DNA of 46,424 nt from Micrococcaceae bacterium (GTDB lineage: Bacteria > Actinomycetota > Actinomycetes > Actinomycetales > Micrococcaceae). Shown piece by piece: positions 1 through 6,953 of the stretch. The stretch is taken from positions 1 through 46,424 of the forward strand of contig JAODMR010000156.1 in assembly GCA_025465475.1 (NCBI GenBank). The letters are read 5' to 3'. Below the pieces are notes generated by a model. It searched no databases and had not been told where the DNA came from. It saw nothing but the letters and a program-made list of their open reading frames with translations. How positions within the stretch are numbered: position 1 is the first letter of the stretch; each line of letters begins with the position of its first letter. A program made the position numbers and the translations under genes.

Positions 1-394
1 TGGAAGTGCGGTTTTGCACGCTGGCCACCGAGCCAGCCCCCAGCCGCACCATCGCCACAGCCTCCGCGGCGGTGGCCAGCGCGTTGCCCGCGCGGGAAAG
101 AGCGCGGTGAAGTTCGTTCAGGTACCCGCCGGGGCTGCCGGGAATGTCCAGTCCGTTGCTGGGCCCGATGGCCTGGGCGGCTGCACAGATGGTGCGGACC
201 CGCGGCTGCAGGTCGGCAAGGCCGTTGGCCAGGGGCACCAGGTCCGCGTAGAGCTGCTGGTCCTCGACGCCCTCCAGCATCTGGTGGAACCGGTCCAGGC
301 CGCGGTGGAACCGGTCATGGGCGCGCCGCCAAACCCCCTGGCCCAATTCGGCGTCGTCCCGGCGGCCCTGCCGGGCAGCAGCGAAAAACCTCAC
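1..394 (-). CDS. Conserved hypothetical protein downstream of bpa, C-terminus cut by window edge
   Basis: An open frame runs off the left edge. The only plausible start is a GTG at 394-392, nine bases after the bpa stop, so the two are probably co-transcribed. The 131 visible residues are strongly helical, with segments such as LDRFHQMLEGVEDQQLYADL and an Ala-rich end (ALATAAEAVAMVRL). I see no signal peptide, membrane segment or known catalytic motif. I do not recognise the family. Its position right after the proteasome activator is the only functional hint. The reading frame is continuous with the bpa frame across its stop codon, so a sequencing error at the stop would fuse them, but the GQYL end of Bpa argues that the stop is real. 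Confidence 0.6.
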   Translation of the reverse strand, partial: MRFFAAARQGRRDDAELGQGVWRRAHDRFHRGLDRFHQMLEGVEDQQLYADLVPLANGLADLQPRVRTICAAAQAIGPSNGLDIPGSPGGYLNELHRALSRAGNALATAAEAVAMVRLGAGSVASVQNRTS

Positions 395-403
395 CGACGT
401 GGG

Positions 404-1090
404 CTACAGGTACTGGCCCGGGCCGTGGCCGCGGTCCCGATCCTGGTCGTGGAGCCCCGGACCGCCCGAGGGCATGCCGTCCGCGCGCTGCGGTTCACCG
501 TTTTCACCGATAACCACACCAGGGGCGATGACCGTGCCCGGCGGAAGCTGCCGGAGCTGCTGCTGGACGGCATTGTGCTGGTTGGCGAGCTGTTGGGCCG
601 CCATGGCCGTCTGGATGCCGTGGAACAAGCCCTCCAGCCAGCCGACCAGCTGCGCTTGGGCGATCCTCAGTTCAGCGTCGGACGGGGCTTCCTGGTCGAA
701 GGGAAGATGGATGCGGCGCAGTTCCGCGACGAGTTCCGGCGACAGCCCATCCTCCAGTTCCCGGATGGACCGTTCATGGATCTCAGCCAGCCGCTCACGG
801 GCTGCTTCATCCAGCGGAGCCGCCTTCACCTCTTCAAGAAGCTGCCGGATCATGGTGCCGATCCGCATGACCTTTGCCGGTTCGTCCACCAGGTCCCGCA
901 GGGCCGTGTGCCTCGGCTTTCCGGCGGATGCCCCGTCCCCGGCCGGTGCGGATCCTTCCGGGGCCAGGTCCGGTGCGCCGACGCCGCTGGTCGGGTCCGG
1001 TGCGGTCAGTCCCGGTAGGGATCCGGAGCCAGGCAGGGAACCGGGCTCGACGGGCGTGCCTTCTACGGGAACGTCGGAATCGTTGCTCAT
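404..1090 (-). CDS. bpa: Bacterial proteasome activator Bpa/PafE (DUF2587)
   Basis: ATP-independent ring activator that docks on the 20S proteasome and feeds it unfolded proteins (known for Mycobacterium Bpa/PafE). The 228-residue protein has a disordered Pro/Gly/Ser-rich N-terminus (about residues 1-60), a helical core starting near HTALRDLVDEPAKVMRIGTM, and ends in GQYL, the C-terminal motif that inserts into the alpha-ring pockets. A GACGAT hexamer lies six bases upstream of the ATG, which fits a leaderless transcript. No proteasome subunit, Mpa/ARC or Pup gene is in the window, so the partner must be encoded elsewhere. The Pro/Gly repeats near the N-terminus (GSLPGSGSLPG) are a local expansion. 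Identification rests on the core sequence and the GQYL tail. Confidence 0.9.
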   Translation of the reverse strand: MSNDSDVPVEGTPVEPGSLPGSGSLPGLTAPDPTSGVGAPDLAPEGSAPAGDGASAGKPRHTALRDLVDEPAKVMRIGTMIRQLLEEVKAAPLDEAARERLAEIHERSIRELEDGLSPELVAELRRIHLPFDQEAPSDAELRIAQAQLVGWLEGLFHGIQTAMAAQQLANQHNAVQQQLRQLPPGTVIAPGVVIGENGEPQRADGMPSGGPGLHDQDRDRGHGPGQYL

Positions 1091-1096
1091 TTTGTC

Positions 1097-1102
1097 ATCG
1101 TC
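1097..1102 (-). promoter_or_regulatory. Possible -10 hexamer (GACGAT) of leaderless bpa
   Basis: On the minus strand GACGAT is separated from the bpa ATG by exactly six bases (GACAAA). It is a weak match to TANNNT, but the spacing equals that of ten other genes in the window. Confidence 0.35.
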
Positions 1103-1112
1103 TCATGCCGGA

Positions 1113-1142
1113 ACGGGCGCCCGCAGAAATGCGGACGCCCGT
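1113..1142 (-). terminator. Hairpin after the cstA/DUF466 operon
   Basis: Twelve-base arms (1113-1124 and 1131-1142) with one mismatch and a six-base loop lie between the DUF466 stop and the bpa promoter. There is no clear U-tract, so intrinsic termination is uncertain. A smaller hairpin (GGTTCC/GGAACC) lies at 1153-1170. Confidence 0.4.
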
Positions 1143-1181
1143 GCCGTAGGCCGGTTCCGATGGCGGAACCTGCTCTGCCGT

Positions 1182-1382
1182 TCAGCAGCAGCGTCCTTGG
1201 GGATTATGGTCCTGGCGGTCCATGCGGTCCCGCCAGAACTCCCGTTCGGTCAGCAGCGGCTCGTCGCAGTGCGTTGCTTCCCGATGCTGCAGGTATTTCC
1301 GGTAGGCGTCCTCGCCGAGCACGCCCTGGACGTAGGCGGTGAAGGCGCGCGCGCCGGCCGCCAGCGTGGCTGCGGCGTCCAT
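1182..1382 (-). CDS. Small CstA partner, YbdD/YjiX family (DUF466)
   Basis: A 66-residue soluble protein beginning one base after the cstA stop (TGA-G-ATG), so translation is coupled. The family hallmark is visible: YRKYLQHREATHCDEPLLTEREFWRDR followed by a cysteine-pair C-terminus (GRCC). In E. coli the homologues YbdD and YjiX are needed for pyruvate uptake by CstA and BtsT. It probably has the same accessory role here. A longer in-frame extension upstream overlaps cstA and reads as low-complexity antisense-like sequence, so the ATG at 1382 is preferred. Confidence 0.85.
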   Translation of the reverse strand: MDAAATLAAGARAFTAYVQGVLGEDAYRKYLQHREATHCDEPLLTEREFWRDRMDRQDHNPQGRCC

Positions 1383-1383
1383 C

Positions 1384-3657
1384 TCAGTGACCTGACCGTG
1401 CGGGAGTGCGTCCCGCCGGGCGGCCGGCCCACTGGGCACGGATGGCTTTTTCCTCCGCGGTGGCCAGGAAGCCTGCGGGAGCGAAAATGCGCGACGGCAC
1501 TGCCGGGTCTTCATTGCTGGTCCCGCCACCATTGCGGAACGCCCGCCAGGTGACCAGCAGGGCGGCGATGATGACGACAATGGAGAGCACCACGAAGATG
1601 ATGGACAGGGTTCCCTGCACCGTGGTGTTGCGGACCACCGCTTCCATGGCCGCGGTGGTCTTGGCGGTTCCGAACTCTGTCTTGCCTGCGTCCAGCGCTC
1701 CCTGGAAGGCGTTGTGCTGTGCCCAGTACCCCACGGCCGGGACCGGGGAGAAGATCTTCTGGAACGAGGCCGTGATGGTTACCACGGCCACGAACGCCAG
1801 CGGCAGCGCCACCATCCACAGGTACTTGAAGGAGCCCCGCTTGGCCACGATGGCCAGGCAGACGGCCAAGGCGATGGAAGCCAGCAGCTGGTTGGCGATG
1901 CCGAACAGGGGGAACAGGGTGTTGATGCCTCCCAGCGGGTCGGTGACGCCCATGATCAGGATGGCACCCCAGCCGGCCACCATGACGGCGGTGCAGAGCC
2001 AGGAGCCAACGCGCCAGGACGTGTCCTTGAACCGGGGCACAAAGTTCCCGATCGAGTCCTGCAGCATGAAGCGCGCCACCCGGGTGCCGGCGTCGACGGC
2101 GGTCAGGATGAACAGCGCCTCGAACATGATCGCGAAGTGGTACCAGAAGCTCATCATGGCCGTGCCGCCGATGAGCTGGTGCATGATGTGGGACAGGCCG
2201 ACGGCCAGGGTCGGTGCACCACCGGTGCGGGAAACGACGGTTGTTTCACCGACGTCGCTGGCTGTTTGCGCCAGGGTGGACGGATCGAGGTGCACGCCGG
2301 TGAGCCCCAGGGAGTTGACGAACGCCGCGGCCCCCTCGATGGTGCCGCCGGTCGAAGCCGCGGAGGCGTTCATGGCGAAGTAGATGCCCCGGTCGATGGA
2401 GACCGCAGCGACCAGCGCCATGATCGCCACGAAGGATTCCATCAGCATGCCGCCGTACCCGATGAAGCGGGTCTGGCGTTCCTTCTCGATGAGCTTGGGG
2501 GTGGTGCCCGAGGAGATCAGGGCGTGGAAGCCGGACAAGGCTCCGCAGGCGATGGTGACGAAGAGGAACGGGAAGAGTGCCCCGGCGAAAACCGGACCGT
2601 TTTCCTTACCGGCGAACTCGCTGAAGGCCGGAACGGTGATTTCGGGGCGGACCACGATGATCGCCACGGCGAGCATCACGATGGTGCCGATCTTCATGAA
2701 GGTCGAGAGGTAGTCGCGGGGGGCGAGGAGCAGCCAGACCGGCAGGACAGCGGCGATGAAGCCGTAGATGATGATGCCCCAGGCGATCGTGGTCCGGTCG
2801 AGGTGGAAGAAGGCGGAGCCCCAGTCAGTGCCGGCCACCATGCCGCCGCCGATGATGGCCGCGATCAGCAGCACGAAGCCGATGATGGAGACTTCGGTGA
2901 CCTTGCCCGGGCGCCAGAAGCGCAGGTAGCAGCCCATGAAGAGGGCGATCGGAATGGTCATGGAGACGGAGAAGACGCCCCAGGCGCTCTCACCGAGGGC
3001 GTTCACCACCACCAGGGCCAGGATGGCCACGATGATGATCATGATGAGCAGGGTCGCAACCAGGGCAGCGGTGCCGCCGATCACGCCGAGCTCTTCGCGG
3101 GCCATCTGGCCCAGGGAACGGCCGCCGCGGCGCATGGAGAAGAACAGCACCAGGTAGTCCTGCACGGCTCCCGCCAGCACGACGCCGACGATGATCCAGA
3201 TGGTGCCGGGGAGGTAGCCCATCTGGGCGGCGAGCACGGGTCCAACCAATGGTCCGGCTCCGGCGATGGCGGCGAAGTGGTGGCCGAACAGCACGTTACG
3301 GTCCGTGGCGACGTAATCCTTGCCGTCGGCCTTGTACTCAGCGGGGGTGGCGCGGACGTCGTTGGGCTTGAGCAGGAACTTCTCGATCACCTTGGAATAG
3401 AACCGGTAACCGATCAGGTAGGTGCATACCGCGGCAAAGACGAACCAGACCGCGTTGACCGTCTCGCCGCGGACCACTGCCAGCACCACCCACGCAACAC
3501 CGCCCAGCAGGGCGATGGCCACCCAGAGCGCTATTTTGGCCGGTGTCCAGCGGCCCGCCCGCTCGACAGCTGCCGGCTCGACTGCAACCGGCGGCAACTG
3601 CGGATCCTGCACCAGGACGTCGGTCCCGGTCGTATTGTTTCTGCGTTTCTGGTTCAT
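1384..3657 (-). CDS. cstA: CstA-family carbon-starvation pyruvate/peptide carrier
   Basis: Polytopic inner-membrane carrier. E. coli CstA and BtsT import pyruvate, and CstA has also been linked to peptide use. The 757-residue protein has about 50 hydrophilic residues, then many membrane segments from WTPAKIALWVAIALLGGVAW (residues 37-56) to the C-terminus. The family signature GHHFAAIAGAGPLVGP lies at 125-140, followed by LAAQMGYLPGTIWIIVGVVLAGAVQDY. It is somewhat longer than E. coli CstA (about 700). The start at 3657 is chosen because GGAAGAG sits just upstream of the ATG; the open frame extends to 3813 but that part has no family character. Induction by carbon starvation is known in E. 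coli; no CRP-like site was found directly upstream here. Confidence 0.93.
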   Translation of the reverse strand: MNQKRRNNTTGTDVLVQDPQLPPVAVEPAAVERAGRWTPAKIALWVAIALLGGVAWVVLAVVRGETVNAVWFVFAAVCTYLIGYRFYSKVIEKFLLKPNDVRATPAEYKADGKDYVATDRNVLFGHHFAAIAGAGPLVGPVLAAQMGYLPGTIWIIVGVVLAGAVQDYLVLFFSMRRGGRSLGQMAREELGVIGGTAALVATLLIMIIIVAILALVVVNALGESAWGVFSVSMTIPIALFMGCYLRFWRPGKVTEVSIIGFVLLIAAIIGGGMVAGTDWGSAFFHLDRTTIAWGIIIYGFIAAVLPVWLLLAPRDYLSTFMKIGTIVMLAVAIIVVRPEITVPAFSEFAGKENGPVFAGALFPFLFVTIACGALSGFHALISSGTTPKLIEKERQTRFIGYGGMLMESFVAIMALVAAVSIDRGIYFAMNASAASTGGTIEGAAAFVNSLGLTGVHLDPSTLAQTASDVGETTVVSRTGGAPTLAVGLSHIMHQLIGGTAMMSFWYHFAIMFEALFILTAVDAGTRVARFMLQDSIGNFVPRFKDTSWRVGSWLCTAVMVAGWGAILIMGVTDPLGGINTLFPLFGIANQLLASIALAVCLAIVAKRGSFKYLWMVALPLAFVAVVTITASFQKIFSPVPAVGYWAQHNAFQGALDAGKTEFGTAKTTAAMEAVVRNTTVQGTLSIIFVVLSIVVIIAALLVTWRAFRNGGGTSNEDPAVPSRIFAPAGFLATAEEKAIRAQWAGRPAGRTPARSGH

Positions 3658-3760
3658 GTCTCTTCCTTGAGCTGATGTTTCTGCGCGGTGCGGCCGGGTC
3701 CGCTTCGACGCACGGCTGCCCACTCTTTGACGATAGCAATGGAAGGCCGTCCCGGAGAGG

Positions 3761-4744
3761 TTAGAGCAGGAGCAGGACCTTGCCCATGTGTTCGCCTGAG
3801 TCAAAGTATTCATGGGCCTTGGCCGCCTCGGCGAGCGGAAAGGCCTTGTCGACGAGGGCGCGAACCTTGCCTTCGGTGAGCAACGGCCAGACGTGTTCGC
3901 GGACCTCGCTCATGATGGCTCCCTTTTCGGACACGGGCCGGGCGCGCAGCGTGGTGCCGATAATGGCGGCCCGCTTGCTGACCAGTTGGCCCAGGTTGAG
4001 TTCGGCCGTCGTGCCGCCCTGCATGCCGATGATGACCAGCCGACCGTAGTTGGCCAGCGCATCGACGTTGCGTTGCAGGTATTTGGCACCGACGACGTCG
4101 AGGATCACGTCAGCGCCATGCCCTCCGGTGTGCCGGCGCAGTTCCTCGACGAAGTCCTGCTCGTTGTAGTTGATGGCGATATCTGCTCCGAGGAAGGCCT
4201 TCAGCGTGGCGATCTTCTCGGCGTTGCCGCTGGTCGCGGCGACCGTCGCGCCAAGCGCCTTGGCCAGCTGCACGGCCATCGCCCCGATGCCACCGGTCCC
4301 GCCGTGGATCAGGACGGTCTCACCGGGCTGCAGCTGCGCGGTCATGAACAGGTTGGAGTAGACGGTGGCGGCGACTTCGGGCAGGCTGGCCGCGGTGACC
4401 AGGTCGATGCCGTCCGGGATGCGCAGCACCTGTTCGGCGGGTACCGCCACTTGCTGGGCGTAACCGCCGCCGGACAGCAGGGCCACCACCTTGTCGCCCT
4501 TGGCGAAGGGCCGGGCGACATTGCTGCCGAAGCCGGAGATCCGGCCCGAGACTTCCAGGCCCGGAATGTCCGAGGCGCCGGGGGGCGGCGGGTACAGTCC
4601 GCGGCGCTGCTGCACGTCCGCGCGGTTGATGCCGGCCGCGACGACGTCGATGACGACCTCACCCGGTCCAGGTACGGGCGGAGGAACTTCCTGCAATTCC
4701 AGCATCTGCGGGCCGCCTGCCGCCCGAATACCGATCGCCTTCAT
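3761..4744 (-). CDS. NAD(P)H:quinone oxidoreductase, PIG3-type zinc-independent MDR protein
   Basis: Cytosolic medium-chain dehydrogenase/reductase, 327 residues, that likely reduces quinones with NADPH. The N-terminal GroES-like domain contains INRADVQQRRGLYPPPPGAS (residues 39-58), typical of PIG3-type quinone reductases and without zinc-binding cysteines. The Rossmann dinucleotide loop HGGTGGIGAMAVQLAKALGA starts at residue 147. The ATG at 4744 follows GGGAGAGGGTGC, a good ribosome site. An upstream open extension runs through tRNA-Ser(TGA) and cannot be coding. It stands alone between cstA and a divergent tRNA. The physiological substrate is unknown. Confidence 0.85.
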   Translation of the reverse strand: MKAIGIRAAGGPQMLELQEVPPPVPGPGEVVIDVVAAGINRADVQQRRGLYPPPPGASDIPGLEVSGRISGFGSNVARPFAKGDKVVALLSGGGYAQQVAVPAEQVLRIPDGIDLVTAASLPEVAATVYSNLFMTAQLQPGETVLIHGGTGGIGAMAVQLAKALGATVAATSGNAEKIATLKAFLGADIAINYNEQDFVEELRRHTGGHGADVILDVVGAKYLQRNVDALANYGRLVIIGMQGGTTAELNLGQLVSKRAAIIGTTLRARPVSEKGAIMSEVREHVWPLLTEGKVRALVDKAFPLAEAAKAHEYFDSGEHMGKVLLLL

Positions 4745-4820
4745 CGCACCCTCTCCCGCCTTACCTCGCCTGCCGCCTTTTTTGTGGCAGTCCGGACCAT
4801 ATGAAAGACTACAAGCGTCA

Positions 4821-4908
4821 GGAAGGTTGTCCGAGCGGCCGATGGAGCTGGTCTTGAAAACCAGTGTGCGGTAACCCCGTACCAAGAGTTCGAATCTCTT
4901 ACCTTCCG
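4821..4908 (+). tRNA. tRNA-Ser(TGA)
   Basis: Class II tRNA of 88 nt with a seven-base acceptor stem (GGAAGGT/ACCTTCC), a long variable arm (GTGCGGTAACCCCGTAC region) and T-loop TTCGAAT. The anticodon TGA is at 4855-4857 in the loop CTTGAAA, closed by CTGGT/ACCAG. The 3' CCA is not encoded. It is divergent from the quinone reductase gene. Confidence 0.96.
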
Positions 4909-4913
4909 CACCC

Positions 4914-4943
4914 AGTGCCCCCGCCAGCGGCGGGGGCACTTTT
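4914..4943 (+). terminator. Rho-independent terminator of tRNA-Ser(TGA)
   Basis: Perfect 12-bp stem (4914-4925 with 4929-4940), three-base loop AGC, then TTTT. It lies immediately after the tRNA and faces the 3' end of the minus-strand flavoprotein gene. Confidence 0.85.
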
Positions 4944-4981
4944 GCGTTCTGGCCGGGCTGAAGCCGACCGCAGGGCAACTC

Positions 4982-6910
4982 CTATCCGGGCGCTGCTGCG
5001 AGGATGTCGCGGGCGATCCGGTCGGCGTCGAGCAGCGTCCGGTAACCGCTGGGGTACTCGGCTGCAGCCTGCGCGGCGATGGCCGTCCCCCACTGCACGG
5101 AGGATAACTGCAGGCCCAGGACGTAGAGTCCGGCCTGGACCGAGCCGTCCCGGTGCACGGCCCGGTAGGGCGGCAGGGTGACATCCACGCCACTGGTGGG
5201 AACTGCCGCACCATCGGCAGCGAGCATGGTTCGTGGCCGCACCAGCCCCTCGGCGAGCAGCTGGCCCAGCAGCGGTGAGCCTGCCTGCAGCAGCCGGTTG
5301 GCCGGCGCCATGGCCTCGATCAGGTGCCGGGCCCGCCACGGCGGGGCCTCCACCCAGGGGGACGCGGCGGTGAAGGTTCCGCGGTCCTCGTCCACACCGA
5401 AGACCGGGTCGGGGCCGACGAACTGCACGACACCGGCCCGCACCAAGGCAGCCAACTGCTCCATGCGGAGGGCCGGCGGCCCGCTGGCCAGCCCCTCCAC
5501 AAAACCTTCAAACCAGCCGCGGAGCTCCCCCAGCCAGGATTCGTCCGGAATGCCGCCGTCGGCCACGGCCTCCTTGATCACGGCGCGGCCGGCGTTCAGG
5601 GCACCGATGGCCATCTTCAACGGGTCCCGCTCGCCCGCGGCAGAGCTGCGGGCGTCCGACTGCAGATACTCCTGCACAGCCTGGGCCACGTGGTTCGGGC
5701 TTTCAAAATGCCGCCCGGCGAGGGGCCGCGCCAGTCCCTCCAGATCCAACTGGAGGGCCGGCGTCACGGCGTCCCGCGTCAGGTTCCGCACCCGGTCCGG
5801 CCAGTCGGGCGCATCCGAGGCCAGCACCTCGTCCAGGCGGTCCAGGAAGGCCGGGTCCCGGACGTGCTCGGGCTGAAACCGGACCAGGGTGGAGTAGTAA
5901 GCCCACAAGGCATCACGCCGCAACAGTGGCCACAGGTCGTGGTCGAAACCAGGCCGGTCGGTGCCGGCGATCAGCTCAGCCACCCTGTCCCGGGTGAGGA
6001 ACCGCAGCCGAACCGAGCGTGGATAGTAGCTGTCCAGCTCCGCTTTGGCGCGGTAGGGCACCCCGCGGCGGGACGCCGCGACCACGAGCGGTTCCCGGCC
6101 GGAGGGCAGATACCGGAAAGCTTCGCCTAGCGACCCGCCGGTGGTTTCGAAGCGGCCGCCACGGCCCTCCGTCAGTTGGCCCAGGACGTCAAAGAAGTTC
6201 AATCCCATGCCCCGGATCAGGACCGGTTCACCGGCCGGCACCCTGGTCCAATCCACGTCGTTGGGAACCGCCGGCGGCCAATAACCCAGATCCAGCAGGG
6301 CCGCCGCATCGGCGAGCCGCTGCTGCTCGCTGCTGAGGACCGAGTCCACGTGGCCAAGGGCCAGCACTGCCCGATCCACGCTGAGGACCGTTCCGTCGGC
6401 CAGCGACACCTCGTAGCCGCCGTCAGGCCCGGGTCGGAGTTGGTGCGCTTCCGTCCGGTGCTGGTGCACGGTCATTCCGTCCGGCAACCGGTCCATCAGC
6501 TGCTCGAAGGTCCAGCGAAGGTAGCGTCCATACAGCGCTCGGCTGGGGAATCCGGTGGCCCCCAGGGCTGCCAGTTCCGAGCGCTCCTCCCTGGACAGGC
6601 CGCCGTCGGGCGTGGCGCGCTGCAATTGCCGCCATTGTTCAAAGCTCAGTCCGGTCGCCGAGGGGGCGGGCAGTTCGCCATCGGGGACGAGGGTCGGGTA
6701 AAAGGACTGCGTGTTCATGAGGTACAGCCGGGACTGGTCGGTGCGCCACACATGCCCGGGCCCGGCCGGATAGGGGTCCACCAGGTGCACGTCAAGCTGT
6801 GGGGCGCCGCCGTCTTCTGCCACGACATTCGCGATCAGCCGCTCCAGTACCGAGGTTCCGCGTGGGCCCGCACCCAGGATTGCCACTCGCACGGAGCCCC
6901 TATTCGCCAT
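4982..6910 (-). CDS. FAD/NAD(P)-binding protein (NAD_binding_9-like flavoprotein)
   Basis: A 642-residue cytosolic protein. The N-terminal Rossmann loop AILGAGPRGTSVLERL (from residue 10) and the later VDRAVLALGH segment are typical of the FAD-NAD(P)-binding family PF13454. The conserved YLMNTQSFYPTLVPD stretch after GPGHVWRTDQS is characteristic of long actinobacterial members. A second nucleotide-binding-like segment is VLIRGMGLNFFDVLGQL. The substrate of the family is largely unknown, so only a redox role is inferred. The ATG at 6910 is preceded by TAGGCT (6922-6917) with a six-base gap, suggesting a leaderless mRNA. It is divergent from the S9 peptidase gene, with overlapping promoters in 43 bp. 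Confidence 0.82.
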   Translation of the reverse strand: MANRGSVRVAILGAGPRGTSVLERLIANVVAEDGGAPQLDVHLVDPYPAGPGHVWRTDQSRLYLMNTQSFYPTLVPDGELPAPSATGLSFEQWRQLQRATPDGGLSREERSELAALGATGFPSRALYGRYLRWTFEQLMDRLPDGMTVHQHRTEAHQLRPGPDGGYEVSLADGTVLSVDRAVLALGHVDSVLSSEQQRLADAAALLDLGYWPPAVPNDVDWTRVPAGEPVLIRGMGLNFFDVLGQLTEGRGGRFETTGGSLGEAFRYLPSGREPLVVAASRRGVPYRAKAELDSYYPRSVRLRFLTRDRVAELIAGTDRPGFDHDLWPLLRRDALWAYYSTLVRFQPEHVRDPAFLDRLDEVLASDAPDWPDRVRNLTRDAVTPALQLDLEGLARPLAGRHFESPNHVAQAVQEYLQSDARSSAAGERDPLKMAIGALNAGRAVIKEAVADGGIPDESWLGELRGWFEGFVEGLASGPPALRMEQLAALVRAGVVQFVGPDPVFGVDEDRGTFTAASPWVEAPPWRARHLIEAMAPANRLLQAGSPLLGQLLAEGLVRPRTMLAADGAAVPTSGVDVTLPPYRAVHRDGSVQAGLYVLGLQLSSVQWGTAIAAQAAAEYPSGYRTLLDADRIARDILAAAPG

Positions 6911-6916
6911 ACCCTG

Positions 6917-6947
6917 AGCCTATCCGAGCCGTCGCCGTGCCTAGGAT
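6917..6947. promoter_or_regulatory. Overlapping divergent promoters with near-mirror -10 elements
   Basis: TAGGCT (minus strand, 6922-6917) lies six bases before the flavoprotein ATG. TAGGAT (plus strand, 6942-6947) lies six bases before the S9 peptidase ATG. Each -10 falls where the -35 of the opposite promoter would be, so only one polymerase could bind at a time. Confidence 0.55.
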
Positions 6948-6953
6948 GGACGG

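Noticed and set aside
1714-3675. A long open frame on the plus strand opposite cstA
   Set aside because: Its translation is low-complexity (Gly, His, Asp, Gln runs), as expected from antisense of a high-GC membrane gene, and cstA itself is unmistakable.
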